A stretch of DNA of 64,000 nucleotides, taken from NCBI RefSeq assembly GCF_004216915.1, contig NZ_SGXD01000003.1, positions 628,222 through 692,221 of the forward strand, written 5' to 3'. The notes below the pieces were generated by a model. That model was given only the letters and a program-made list of their open reading frames with translations, was not told the origin of the DNA and ran no database searches. The position numbers and the translations under genes were made by a program. This stretch comes from Motilibacter rhizosphaerae (GTDB lineage Bacteria > Actinomycetota > Actinomycetes > Motilibacterales > Motilibacteraceae). Shown piece after piece: positions 27,501 through 41,262 of this stretch. The first letter of the stretch is position 1; each line of letters opens with the position of its first letter.

Positions 27501-28573
27501 CCCCCGCGCCCGCCGCCCCGCTCGCGTCCACCGGCACGGGCACCGCGACGCAGACCCGGACGGTGCCCGTGCCCTCGGGCGGCTCGGTGGCCCTGCTCGA
27601 CGCGGCGGGGACCACCGTCAGCCGGGTCGAGCGGCCGGGCGAGGGCACCTACCTGCTCGATCCCGGGACCGGCACGATCAGCTTCGTCCCCGCCGCCGGC
27701 TTCGTGGGGACCGCAGGCGGCGTGGGCTTCCGCGTGGTGGACGCGTACGGCCAGGCGCTCGACGCGACCTACGTGCCCACCGTCACGGCGGCACCCGCGG
27801 CACCAGCGGCACCCGTGGCACCCGCGGGTCCCGCGGCTCCGGCCCCGGCTCCCGCGCCGCCCACTGGTGGCGCCGGACCGGCTGCGCCGCAGCAGCCCTC
27901 GCCGCGCGCGGCCACCAGCGCGCCGAGGCTGCGCGTGCTGACGGCCGTCGCCGGAGGCGGCACGGTCCCGGTGCAGTGCAGCGTCTCCGACGCGCAGATC
28001 GCCCGCTGCTCCGTCGTCCTGCGCACCACGGTGTCGGGACGCCAGGTCGTCGTCGGGAGCGGCTCCGTCGCGCTGCCAGCGGCCGCTGCCGCGCAGGCGG
28101 TCACCGTGCCGGTGCAGCTGACCCCGCTGGGGCGCACCCTGGCCGCGCAGCCGGGAGGACAGCCGCTGGTGATCGCGACGTCCGTCACCCCGCGCGACGG
28201 CGGGCCCGCGCTAGCGGCGCGCGCTGTCACGAGGGTGGTCGCCAAGCACGTCGTCGCGGTGCGGCCGGTCTTCTTCGCGACCGACAGCTGGGCGATCTCC
28301 CCGGCGGACCGGCACTACCTCGACCGGCTCCGCACGCAGCTCGACGGCGTGACGAGCGTGCGGTGCGTCGGGTCGACGGACTCGCGCAACACCGACACGT
28401 ACAACACGCACCTGGGCCAGCGGCGGGCGGCGGCGGTGTGCGCGTACCTGCTGCGGGGGCGCGACGTGTCGCACATCGCGGTCACCACGGGCGAGAGCGC
28501 GCCGAAGGCGACGAACACCACGCCGGCCGGCATGGCCTACAACAGGCGCACGGACATCGCGCTCGACTACTGA
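24596..28573 (+). CDS. large exported repeat protein with C-terminal OmpA-like domain
   Basis: This 1325-residue protein has a signal peptide (about 1-38, Arg pair, long hydrophobic core, then TASA as the likely cleavage site). An N-terminal domain of about 300 residues of unknown type follows. Next are two short Ig-like repeats with paired cysteines (about 385-555), two Listeria-Bacteroides-type repeats (SANGGTGS ... YAQW or YARW), and an Ig-like PAGLALGSDG module. Two or three cadherin-like modules (VLANDTD, YAPQPGWSGTDAFTY) and an Ala/Pro linker precede the C-terminal OmpA-like domain (FFATDSWAISPADRHYL ... GSTDSRNTDTYN). OmpA domains bind peptidoglycan, so it is probably a wall-held surface protein. 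GTG at 24596 was chosen for the signal peptide and a GGAG eight bases upstream. An extension to 24545 is possible. Confidence 0.85.
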   Translation: MPSASLARRAASSAVAAALAVGTLSAVVVVGTAATASAATTVDLAYAPLTFDHSAGKFTDVVGNGKANGDVVVYKNVGPAGKPAIDAVVTTTLSGAAFLNTTTSYDAPGSASTAAAPFQADISTSGTNGTAQFTFAFYAAGTYTLPGSGTPVVLRNVAVTSIDLDSSGSGLQFTDFTGFQDYTMMSAGNGGKITAPTAQGGQRVRFLTSDTSNSSAIPQDQVEVDFDRLQQVSISVGATATSSTNYFGLLFSPADWTGVTTPTRTANPYNVAPTTTSSTYWVQSGTPTVLPRSAFGTYADADGNPMAGVRIPTLPANGTFQYDGSGTWQPVTAGQLVSSEDVDAGLLRFSPGAAASVGPVGFVVNDGLADSAGGTTLTVGIAAQGQAITFAAPPSTATGRAFASGAVASSGLPVTLTSSTNGICTASGSTITTIATGTCTVQADQAGSASYATAVPVTRSFQVVAPVAQTVTFTQPTDKVLTTGPLLFASGATASSGLPVTLTSLTPAVCSTSAQAISADAAGTCTVQASQAGDATRTAATPVSRSFAVTATTWTVTYSANGGTGSVASGTFSAGGSTPVAAGTGLGRAGYRFAGWNTAAAGTGTAYAAGSTYAVAADATLYAQWVQQVTVAYSANGGTGSVTSDTVDVGSATTIRSGAPLSRTGSVFTGWSTTPSGPGTARAVGSSFTPVASTTLYARWNATPVVTGGTTQTIALHGTPGAVTATDADGDPLTFSATGPLPAGLALGSDGTFTGTATLAGTYVATLSVDDGRTGGLATAPLTIVVSAAPGAPGTAPDDVRTPAGAPVTVPVLANDTDPSGWALSVTSVAPAAHGTPTLTSGVVTYAPQPGWSGTDAFTYTIGDGHGGVAVGTVTVTVTPVAVADTATTTGTAPVEVAVLGNDAGTLDPTTVRILTPPAHGTTTVLASGRVAYAAAPGFAGTDTFGYDAADAAGSRTASTVAVTVQAPAPAPAAPLASTGTGTATQTRTVPVPSGGSVALLDAAGTTVSRVERPGEGTYLLDPGTGTISFVPAAGFVGTAGGVGFRVVDAYGQALDATYVPTVTAAPAAPAAPVAPAGPAAPAPAPAPPTGGAGPAAPQQPSPRAATSAPRLRVLTAVAGGGTVPVQCSVSDAQIARCSVVLRTTVSGRQVVVGSGSVALPAAAAAQAVTVPVQLTPLGRTLAAQPGGQPLVIATSVTPRDGGPALAARAVTRVVAKHVVAVRPVFFATDSWAISPADRHYLDRLRTQLDGVTSVRCVGSTDSRNTDTYNTHLGQRRAAAVCAYLLRGRDVSHIAVTTGESAPKATNTTPAGMAYNRRTDIALDY

Positions 28574-28594
28574 GGCCGGCGCCCGGCCGTCGCG

Positions 28595-32152
<3,558 letters not shown>

Positions 32153-32262
32153 GCTCGCTCCTCGCGGACAGCCGGACGACCCCCGGACGCGGCTTCGTCG
32201 GGGGGTGCCTCCAGCGTACGGCGGGAGCGGCGACCGGGCCCGGCCGCGCACCTCCGGCGGCG

Positions 32263-32697
32263 TCAGCGCGGCAGCTCGGCCCAGACCACCTTGCCGCCGG
32301 GGACGGCGAGCACTCCCCACGCGGAGCACGTCGCGGACACCAGCGCGAGGCCGCGCCCGCTCTCCCCCAGCCCGCCGGGCGCGCCGACGCGGGCCAGGGC
32401 CACCGCCGCGACGAGGCGGTCGTCGGCCGGTACGCGGTCCTCCACCTCGACCCGGAGCACCCCGGGCTCGAGCACCGCGCGCACGCAGCAGTCGCCGCCC
32501 GCGTGCACCGCGGCGTTGGCGAGCAGCTCGGCGGCGACGAGCGCGGCGTCGTGGAGGTCGACGGGGCTGCCGGCCCGGCGCAGCGCGGCGAGCAGCTGGC
32601 CACGGAGGGCGTGCGCGCCCTCCAGCCCGATCTGCACGCGCAGGGCGAGCAGGACGCCAGGCGGCGGCGGGAGCGGAGCGAGGGTCATGCTGCTCAC
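32263..32697 (-). CDS. HATPase (anti-sigma-factor-type) protein, possible regulatory kinase
   Basis: This 144-residue protein has the compact GHKL ATPase fold of RsbW/SpoIIAB-like proteins: an N-box in [15 protein letters not shown], a DRVPADD G1-like box and [13 protein letters not shown] as the G2 box. Such small HATPase proteins are numerous in actinobacteria and either phosphorylate anti-anti-sigma factors or act as sensor modules. The GTG start overlaps the TGA of the upstream whiB-like gene as GTGA, so the two are coupled. An ATG three codons in is an alternative. Its partner sigma factor is not in the window. Confidence 0.85.
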   Translation of the reverse strand: MSSMTLAPLPPPPGVLLALRVQIGLEGAHALRGQLLAALRRAGSPVDLHDAALVAAELLANAAVHAGGDCCVRAVLEPGVLRVEVEDRVPADDRLVAAVALARVGAPGGLGESGRGLALVSATCSAWGVLAVPGGKVVWAELPR

Positions 32698-32969
32698 GCG
32701 GTCCGCGCGCGGCGGCTGCGCGGGCGCGCCGCGGCGCGCTGCTCCTCGGTGCTGCCGCCCCAGACCCCGGAGCCGCAGTCGGAGGCAACGGCCCAGGCGA
32801 GGCAGTCGGCCGCCACCGGGCAGCGCCGGCACAGGGCGAGCGCCCTGGCCTCGCGGGCCCGGCGCTCCTCGTCGCCCTCCTTCGCCACGACCGGCGGGAA
32901 GAAGACGGCGTGCTGACCGGCGCACGGCGTGGTGGTGCCGAGGTCGAGGAACGAGGGCAGCACGGACAT
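32694..32969 (-). CDS. WhiB-family Fe-S cluster regulator
   Basis: This 91-residue protein has the four WhiB cysteines (16, 47, 50 and 56, with the CxxCxxxxxC spacing of the last three) and the GVWGG turn at 68-72, followed by a basic tail that would touch DNA. WhiB-like proteins bind a [4Fe-4S] cluster and partner with the primary sigma factor. The ATG has GGAG five bases upstream. It is the first gene of a two-gene unit with the HATPase gene. A TACCGT element (33017-33012 on minus) could be its -10, giving a leader of about 37 bases. Confidence 0.93.
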   Translation of the reverse strand: MSVLPSFLDLGTTTPCAGQHAVFFPPVVAKEGDEERRAREARALALCRRCPVAADCLAWAVASDCGSGVWGGSTEEQRAAARPRSRRARTA

Positions 32970-33033
32970 CGGGACTCCAGCGGGTGACGAGGTGTCCACG
33001 AAGAGTGGTCGACGGTAGGTGACAGGAGGATGA

Positions 33034-33762
33034 GGAGCGCGTGGACGGCCGGAGGACGACCTGGTCGGCCCCACGAGGGCGTGCCGAGGATCCGGATCGT
33101 GCTGCGACGACCGGTGCACCCTGCCGCTCCCCGGGCCGGGCGTCGGGCCCGGCTCGCTCACGCTCGGCTCCGACGGCCACCTCTGGTACGCGACGAAGGA
33201 CCCCGCCACCGGGCACGCGATCCTCGACCGCGTCGAGGACGACCTCAGCAGCACGGCGTACGACCTCGGGCCCCGCACCCTCACCGACCTCACCGCCGGC
33301 CCGGACGGCGCCCTCTGGTTCGTCGACGCCGGACTGGACCAGGTGGGGCGCATCGCCCTGCCCGTGGCGTCGACGGCCGACCCCGGCACCCCGCCCGTCA
33401 CGACGCCGCCGGTCACGGGCCCGCCCGTCACGAGCCCGCCGCCCGCCCCGCGCGTCTCGCTCTGCGCCGTCTCGACCCACGGCTCGTGCCGCTCGACGGT
33501 GGGCGCCCGGGCGGTGCGGGTCGCGGCCCGGCTCGACCGGCGCGCGACGCTCACCCTGTCGGTCCAGGCACCCGCGGCCCGCGGGAAGCGGGCGACGAAG
33601 CCCGTGCGGGTGCTCTCGCGGACCGCTGCCCGCGGGACGACCGTGCTCAGCTGGGACCGCCGGGTCGGCCGCCGCGCCGCCGGCCACGGCACGTGGACGC
33701 TCGTGGTCACGGCCACGGCCGGCGGCCGGTCGACGACCGCGCGGCTGCGCGTACGGCTGTAG
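33034..33762 (+). pseudogene. 5'-truncated remnant of a Vgb-like beta-propeller protein with C-terminal Ig-like domain
   Basis: From about 33121 to 33355 the frame reads as about one and a half streptogramin-lyase-like propeller blades ([14 protein letters not shown] ... LTDLTAGPDGALWFVDAG ... VGRIALP). A TP-rich linker and a beta-rich, arginine-rich domain then run to a TAG at 33762. The frame has no ATG, GTG or TTG between the upstream stop at 33033 and 33343, which lies after the propeller segment, and no signal peptide or earlier blades are present. A normal Vgb-type propeller has seven blades. A GTG at 33041 with a good GAGGAG lies in another frame, so a frameshift near 33.1 kb could join it, but even then most of the protein would be missing. 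Confidence 0.6.
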
Positions 33763-33870
33763 GACGACGGCCGAGCGGGGAGCAGTAGGGTTCCGTCGAG
33801 CCGGACAGCGCCGTCCACCCGCCGCCCCGCCCCTCCGGGCAGGGTGCCCGCCCACGAGGAGGAGCCCGCG

Positions 33871-36603
<2,733 letters not shown>

Positions 36604-36638
36604 GCCGGGTCCGACCAGCGGACGGGGGGAGGCGGGCG

Positions 36639-37523
36639 TTGATCAGCCGAGCCCCGGTCGGCAGACTGGCGCGCGTGGAGGAGTTCGGCGCGGCCGTGCG
36701 CCAGCTGCGGGAGGCGACGGCCCCCGAGTCCGTCGGGCTGCGGCCGGGCGGACGGCGCACGAGCGGGCTGCGGCGCGAGGAGCTCGGGGAGCTCGCCGGG
36801 ATGTCGGCCGACTACGTCCGTCGCCTGGAGCAGGGCCGCAGCCACCCCTCGATCGGCGTCGTCGACGCGATCGCGCGAGCGTTGCACGCCGGGCGTGCGG
36901 ACTACGAGCGGCTCTGCGCGCTCGCGGGGTACGCCGCGGCGGCCGGACAGGTGCCCACCACGGTCGGCCCCGGCGCCACCCGGCTGCTCGAGCGCTTCCC
37001 CGGCACCCCGATGTTCGTCTCCGACGCCGCGATGAACCTCGTCGCGGTCAACAGCGCGTTCCTCGCCCTCGGGCACTGGGACCTCCCCGGCGACGCCTGG
37101 GACTGGAACATCGCGTGGCGCACGTTCTGCAGCCCCTTCAGCGCCTTCCAGCAGTCGGACGCGGACGCGACCGACCACGAGGCGGTCCTCGTCGCGCAGC
37201 TGCGGAGCACCGCCCTGCGCTACCCCCGCGACACCGCGCTCGCCGCGCTGCTCGACGAGCTGCGCACGCGCAGCCGCCGTTTCGACGGCCTCTGGCGGTC
37301 GCCGCGGCCCGTCGACGCCTACGAGAGCAGCGCGACGTTCGTCCACCCCGACGGGGAGTCCGTCACGCTGCTCGGGAACCTCGTCGCCATCCCCGGCGAC
37401 GACCTCGCGGCGCTCATGCTGACCGCCGCGCCCGGCTCCGCGGACGCCGCCCGGCTCGCCGAGGTGGTCGGGGCCGCGGAGGGCCCGGCGGTGCTGGAGG
37501 TGGGCCAGTCCGGCCCAGGATGA
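36639..37523 (+). CDS. XRE-family regulator with MmyB-like ligand-binding domain
   Basis: This 294-residue protein has an N-terminal helix-turn-helix (about 13-75) with the family signature GRRTSGLRREELGELAGMSADYVRRLEQGRS. The MmyB-type sensor domain (about 100-285) is PAS-like, with the WDWNIAWRTFCSP segment that in this family is linked to fatty-acid-like ligands. A TTG at 36639 with GGGGGAGG six bases upstream is the best start. GTG at 36675 has no ribosome site. These regulators are often next to an NAD(P)-dependent dehydrogenase they control, as here. A possible operator, ggggatgtcccc, lies between the two genes. Confidence 0.88.
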   Translation: MISRAPVGRLARVEEFGAAVRQLREATAPESVGLRPGGRRTSGLRREELGELAGMSADYVRRLEQGRSHPSIGVVDAIARALHAGRADYERLCALAGYAAAAGQVPTTVGPGATRLLERFPGTPMFVSDAAMNLVAVNSAFLALGHWDLPGDAWDWNIAWRTFCSPFSAFQQSDADATDHEAVLVAQLRSTALRYPRDTALAALLDELRTRSRRFDGLWRSPRPVDAYESSATFVHPDGESVTLLGNLVAIPGDDLAALMLTAAPGSADAARLAEVVGAAEGPAVLEVGQSGPG

Positions 37524-37545
37524 GAGCGCGCGGACCTGCGACGGT

Positions 37546-37557
37546 GGGGATGTCCCC
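37546..37557. promoter_or_regulatory. short palindrome upstream of the oxidoreductase gene
   Basis: The 12-base inverted repeat gggga-tg-tcccc lies 44 bases before the oxidoreductase ATG and 22 bases after the stop of the MmyB-type regulator gene. Its position suggests an operator, but a palindrome of this size can arise by chance in GC-rich DNA. Confidence 0.3.
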
Positions 37558-37601
37558 GGGACCGAGCGGCGGTCCTGGCCCCAGCGAGAGCAGGTCCAGC
37601 C

Positions 37602-38546
37602 ATGAAGGCAGTGCGCTTCCACGAGTTCGGCGGCCCCGAGGTCCTCCGCTACGAGGACGCCGAGCAGCCCGTCCCCGGCCCCGGGCAGGTCCGCCTCCGG
37701 GTGGCCGCCACCTCGTTCAACGGCGTCGACGGCACCATCCGCGCCGGGTCCATGCAGGGCCCGATCCCCGTCGAGCTGCCGCACACCCCGGGCATCGACG
37801 TCGCCGGCACGGTCGACGCGCTCGGCCCGGACGTCGAGGGCGTCGCCGTGGGCGACGAGGTCGTCGGCTTCCTGCCGATGACCGCCCCCGGAGCTGCCGC
37901 CGAGTACGTCCTCGCCCCCGCCGAGGTGCTGACCGGCGCACCGAAGGGCATCCCGCTGGCCGACGCCGCGGCGCTGCCGCTCGTCGGGCTGACGGCGTGG
38001 CAGGCGCTGTTCGACCACGGCGGACTCACGGCGGGGCAGCGGGTCCTCGTCAACGGCGCGGGCGGCGCCGTCGGCGGGTACGCCGTCCAGCTCGCGAAGG
38101 AGGCCGGCGCCACCGTCATCGCCACGGCCAGCCCGCGCAGCGCGGACAGGGTGCGCAGCGCCGGCGCCGACGAGGTCGTCGACCACACCGCGACGCCTGT
38201 GACGGAGGCCGTGACCGAGCCCGTCGACCTCGTGCTCAACCTCGCGCCGGTCGCGCCCGAGCAGCTGGCCGCCCTGACCTCGCTGGTGCGCGACGGCGGG
38301 CGGCTCGTCAACACGACGGTGTGGATGCCCGCCCCGTCCGACGAGGCGCGCGGGGTGCAGGGCATCGACCTGTACGTCCGCAGCGACGCCGACCAGCTCG
38401 CCGACCTCGTCGCGCGGGTGAGCACGGGCGAGCTCGTCGTCGACGTGGCCGAGCGCGTGGCCCTCGCCGAGCTGCCCGCCCTGCACGTCCGCGCCGCCGC
38501 CGGTGAGCTGCCCGGCAAGGTCGTCGTCGTCGCCCCGACCGCCTGA
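37602..38546 (+). CDS. NADP-dependent oxidoreductase (zinc-independent quinone reductase-like MDR)
   Basis: This 314-residue medium-chain dehydrogenase has no zinc-binding cysteines. The N-terminal GroES-like domain has RFHEFGGPEVLRYED, FNGVDGTIRAG and PHTPGIDVAGTV. The Rossmann domain has the NADPH loop VNGAGGAVGGYAVQLAKEAG and a C-terminal return segment. These enzymes reduce quinones or conjugated carbonyls. ATG start; the ribosome site (agcagg) is moderate. It follows the MmyB-type regulator by 78 bases, and in other actinobacteria that pairing reflects regulation of the reductase by the regulator. Confidence 0.9.
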   Translation: MKAVRFHEFGGPEVLRYEDAEQPVPGPGQVRLRVAATSFNGVDGTIRAGSMQGPIPVELPHTPGIDVAGTVDALGPDVEGVAVGDEVVGFLPMTAPGAAAEYVLAPAEVLTGAPKGIPLADAAALPLVGLTAWQALFDHGGLTAGQRVLVNGAGGAVGGYAVQLAKEAGATVIATASPRSADRVRSAGADEVVDHTATPVTEAVTEPVDLVLNLAPVAPEQLAALTSLVRDGGRLVNTTVWMPAPSDEARGVQGIDLYVRSDADQLADLVARVSTGELVVDVAERVALAELPALHVRAAAGELPGKVVVVAPTA

Positions 38547-38686
38547 CCGCCCGCCCGCCCCGGGGTCGTCACTCCCTGCGTCCGTTCGGGTGCCCGGAAG
38601 TCCGGACACCAGGCAACGGCCGGTGCCCCGCCGCTACTGTGAGCGATGACGCGGGCGACGCGCCAGCGCAGACGAGAGGTCCCGTA

Positions 38687-39520
38687 GTGAGCGAGAGCGC
38701 TGCCACGGCTGGAGCCGACGCCGCCGACATCCCCGTCGTCATCCTCTGCGGTGGCATGGGCACCCGCCTCCGCGAGGCGAGCGAGCACCTGCCCAAGCCC
38801 ATGGTCGACATCGGCGGCAAGCCGATCCTGTGGCACATCATGAAGACCTACGCCCACCACGGGCACCGGCGCTTCGTGCTGTGCCTGGGCTACAAGTCCG
38901 ACACCATCAAGCGCTACTTCCTCGAGTACCGCCTCCAGGCCAGCGACTTCACGCTCCACCTCGGTGGCGACAACGAGCCCGTCGTCCACGAGAGCCAGGT
39001 CGAGGAGGACTGGGAGATCACGTTCGTCGACACCGGTGTGACGACCTACACCGAGGCGCGGCTCGCGCGAGTGGCCAACCACCTCGTCGACGCCGAGCGC
39101 TTCATGCTCACCTACGGTGACGGCGTCGCGGACGTCGACGTCAGCGCGCTGCTGCAGCACCACCTCGCGGCCGGGCGCCTCGCCACCGTGACCGCGGTCC
39201 ACCCGTCGAGCCGCTACGGCGAGATCAAGGTCGACCTCGAGTCCTCCAGCGTCACGGCCTTCGCCGAGAAGCCGACGGACACCGCGGGCTGGGTCAACGG
39301 CGGCTACTTCGTCTTCGAGCGCGAGGTGCTCGACAAGTACGTCGAGGACGACCCCGACTCGATGCTCGAGACGAGCACGCTGCCCCGCGTCACCGAGCAG
39401 GGCCAGCTCTCGATGTTCCAGCACGAGGGCTTCTGGATGGGCATGGACACCTTCCGCGACTACAAGGAGCTCAACGGGCTCTGGGACCGCGGCGTCGCGC
39501 CGTGGAAGGTCTGGGCGTGA
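38687..39520 (+). CDS. rfbF: glucose-1-phosphate cytidylyltransferase-like nucleotidyltransferase
   Basis: This 277-residue protein has VVILCGGMGTRLREASEHLPKPMVDIGG, the RfbF form of the sugar nucleotidyltransferase signature. Later segments are ILWHIMKTYAHHG, LTYGDGVADVD (metal-binding Asp), GEIKVD, AEKP and WVNGGYFVFEREVLD. The family makes CDP-glucose from glucose-1-phosphate and CTP. GTG at 38687 was preferred to one at 38639 because GAGAGG lies seven bases upstream. Its stop overlaps the next start as GTGA. No CDP-glucose 4,6-dehydratase is nearby, but an epimerase, RmlC-like epimerase and SAF dehydrogenase at 60.7-63.5 kb could share a pathway with it. A TACTGT at 38635-38640 is a possible -10. 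Confidence 0.88.
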   Translation: MSESAATAGADAADIPVVILCGGMGTRLREASEHLPKPMVDIGGKPILWHIMKTYAHHGHRRFVLCLGYKSDTIKRYFLEYRLQASDFTLHLGGDNEPVVHESQVEEDWEITFVDTGVTTYTEARLARVANHLVDAERFMLTYGDGVADVDVSALLQHHLAAGRLATVTAVHPSSRYGEIKVDLESSSVTAFAEKPTDTAGWVNGGYFVFEREVLDKYVEDDPDSMLETSTLPRVTEQGQLSMFQHEGFWMGMDTFRDYKELNGLWDRGVAPWKVWA

Positions 39521-40560
39521 CCCTGCGGGTCCTCGCCCGGCAGGAGGCGCAGGCCGAGCTGGCGCTGCCCCGCTCGACCTACGACTACTACGCCGGCGGC
39601 TCGGGCGAGGAGATCACCCTCGAGTCCAACCTCGCCGGGTGGCGCGGCTACCGGCTGCGCCCCCGGGTGCTCCGCGACGTGGCCGAGGTCGACACCTCGA
39701 CCGAGGTGCTGGGCACGCGGCTCGCGGCGCCCGTCGTCGTGGCGCCGAGCGCCCTGCACGGGCTGGCGCACCCGGACGGCGAGGTCGCGACCGCGGCAGG
39801 CACCGCCGACTCCGGGTCGCTGCTGTGCCTGTCCACCCGCTCCTCGGTGCCGCTGGAGGAGGTCGCGGCCGCCGGGTCGGGGGCGGACTGGTGGTTCCAG
39901 GTCTACGTCATGCGCGACCGCGAGCTGACCGAGGGTCTGGTGCGCCGGGCCGCCGCCCACGGCGCGAAGGCGCTCGTGCTCACCGGTGACACGCCGTACG
40001 TCGGGCTGAAGAAGCGCACGACCGAGGGCCTCTCGGTCGGCTCGCTGCACCTGGCCAACCTCGCCCAGCACGTGGCCGGCGGTGTCGTGGACCAGCGGGC
40101 GACCGAGCAGGACCCCGGCATCGGGCTCGACGTCATCGGGTGGCTGCACGAGGTCAGCGGGCTGCCCGTCGTCGTCAAGGGCGTGCTGCGCGGCGACGAC
40201 GCGCGCGACTGCGTCAGCGCCGGGGCAGGCGGGGTGCTCGTGTCGAACCACGGCGGCCGCCAGCTCGACCGCGCGGTGCCCACGGCGCTCGCCCTGCCCG
40301 AGGTCGTCGAGGCGGTGGGCGCGGAGGTGCCGGTGCTCGTCGACGGCGGCGTGCGCACGGGCGTCGACGCCCTCGTCGCGCTCGGGCTGGGGGCCAGCGC
40401 GGTCCTGCTCGGCCGCCCGGTGCTCTGGGCGCTCGCCGCCGCCGGCCGCGCCGGCGTCACGCAGTGCCTCGACGCGGTGCGCGCCGACCTCGCACACGTG
40501 ATGGCGCTGGCCGGCGCGCGCAGCGTGGCCGAGCTGCCCGAGGGCCTCGTCACCCGCTGA
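39517..40560 (+). CDS. FMN-dependent alpha-hydroxy-acid oxidase/dehydrogenase
   Basis: This 347-residue TIM-barrel flavoenzyme has YYAGGSGEEITLESN, the APSALHGLAHPDGE substrate loop, the catalytic SNHGGRQLD with its His and Arg, and the C-terminal phosphate-binding DGGVRTGVDALVALGLGASAVLLGRP. It oxidises a 2-hydroxy acid such as lactate, glycolate or mandelate to the keto acid. The exact substrate cannot be told. The GTG overlaps the TGA of the cytidylyltransferase gene as GTGA with GGAAGG eight bases upstream. The coupling to a nucleotide-sugar gene is odd and may be only transcriptional convenience. Confidence 0.92.
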   Translation: MTLRVLARQEAQAELALPRSTYDYYAGGSGEEITLESNLAGWRGYRLRPRVLRDVAEVDTSTEVLGTRLAAPVVVAPSALHGLAHPDGEVATAAGTADSGSLLCLSTRSSVPLEEVAAAGSGADWWFQVYVMRDRELTEGLVRRAAAHGAKALVLTGDTPYVGLKKRTTEGLSVGSLHLANLAQHVAGGVVDQRATEQDPGIGLDVIGWLHEVSGLPVVVKGVLRGDDARDCVSAGAGGVLVSNHGGRQLDRAVPTALALPEVVEAVGAEVPVLVDGGVRTGVDALVALGLGASAVLLGRPVLWALAAAGRAGVTQCLDAVRADLAHVMALAGARSVAELPEGLVTR

Positions 40561-40584
40561 CGGAGCCCGGGGTGGTGCCTCCGC

Positions 40585-40631
40585 GGAGCGGAGCGCTCCG
40601 TACCCCAGGACGGAGCGGAACGCTCCGCTCC
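40585..40631. terminator. bidirectional terminator with bulged long stem
   Basis: An 11-base-pair outer stem (40585-40595 with 40621-40631) continues into a 6-base-pair inner stem (40596-40601 with 40610-40615) over a 5-base bulge, closing an 8-base loop. Two smaller palindromes, cggagcgctccg and cggagcg-gaa-cgctccg, are nested in it. It lies between the convergent hydroxyacid oxidase and pth genes. Confidence 0.7.
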
Positions 40632-40665
40632 CTCGAAGGGGACCACCCGCGCAGCTGCTCCGCGC

Positions 40666-41259
40666 TCAGTCGTTGAACTGCTGCTGCGCGCGCTCGAGGC
40701 CCTCGGTGACGAGGGCCTCGACGCAGTCCGCGGCGCGCTCGACCAGCAGGTCGAGCTCCTTGCGCTCGGTGCTCGACCACGGCTTCAGCACGAAGTCGGC
40801 CGGGTCCTGGCGCCCGGGCGGGCGCCCGATGCCGACGCGCACGCGGTAGAACTCCCCGCCGCCGAGCGAGCGGCGCAGCGACTTGAGCCCGTTGTGGCCG
40901 TTGTCACCCCCACCGAGCTTGCAGCGCAGGGCGGCGAAGGGCAGGTCGAGCTCGTCGTGCACGACGACCGTGCGCTCCACCGGGACGCCGTAGAAGTCGC
41001 GCAGGGCGGCCGCGGGGCCGCCCGACTCGTTCATGTACGTGTGCGGCTTGGCCAGCACGACCCGCAGGCTGCCGGGGCCGGCGATGCGGCCCTCGACGAC
41101 GTCGGCCCGGACGCGGCGGGAGGCCCCGAAGCGCCCGCCCGCCCGCGCCGCGAGGGCGTCGACGACGAGGTAGCCCGCGTTGTGCCGGGTGGCGGCGTAC
41201 TCCTCGCCGGGGTTGCCGAGCCCGATGACCAGCCAGGGCTCGGCAGCGCCGTCCGCCAG
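40666..41259 (-). CDS. pth: peptidyl-tRNA hydrolase, apparently with a CTG start
   Basis: This 197-residue protein matches Pth over its whole length: [20 protein letters not shown] with the catalytic His 26, [10 protein letters not shown] with Asn 77, HDELDLP with Asp 102 and [12 protein letters not shown] with Asn 123. It cleaves peptidyl-tRNA released from stalled ribosomes. The frame has no ATG, GTG or TTG before codon 68. The conserved N-terminus ([10 protein letters not shown]) is preceded by CTG at 41259, where relatives have M, with GAGGG eight bases upstream. The only codons between this CTG and the in-frame TGA of rplY is one GCC. CTG initiation is therefore the likely start. UGA readthrough from L25 is the alternative. 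Confidence 0.9.
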   Translation of the reverse strand: MADGAAEPWLVIGLGNPGEEYAATRHNAGYLVVDALAARAGGRFGASRRVRADVVEGRIAGPGSLRVVLAKPHTYMNESGGPAAALRDFYGVPVERTVVVHDELDLPFAALRCKLGGGDNGHNGLKSLRRSLGGGEFYRVRVGIGRPPGRQDPADFVLKPWSSTERKELDLLVERAADCVEALVTEGLERAQQQFND

Positions 41260-41262
41260 GGC

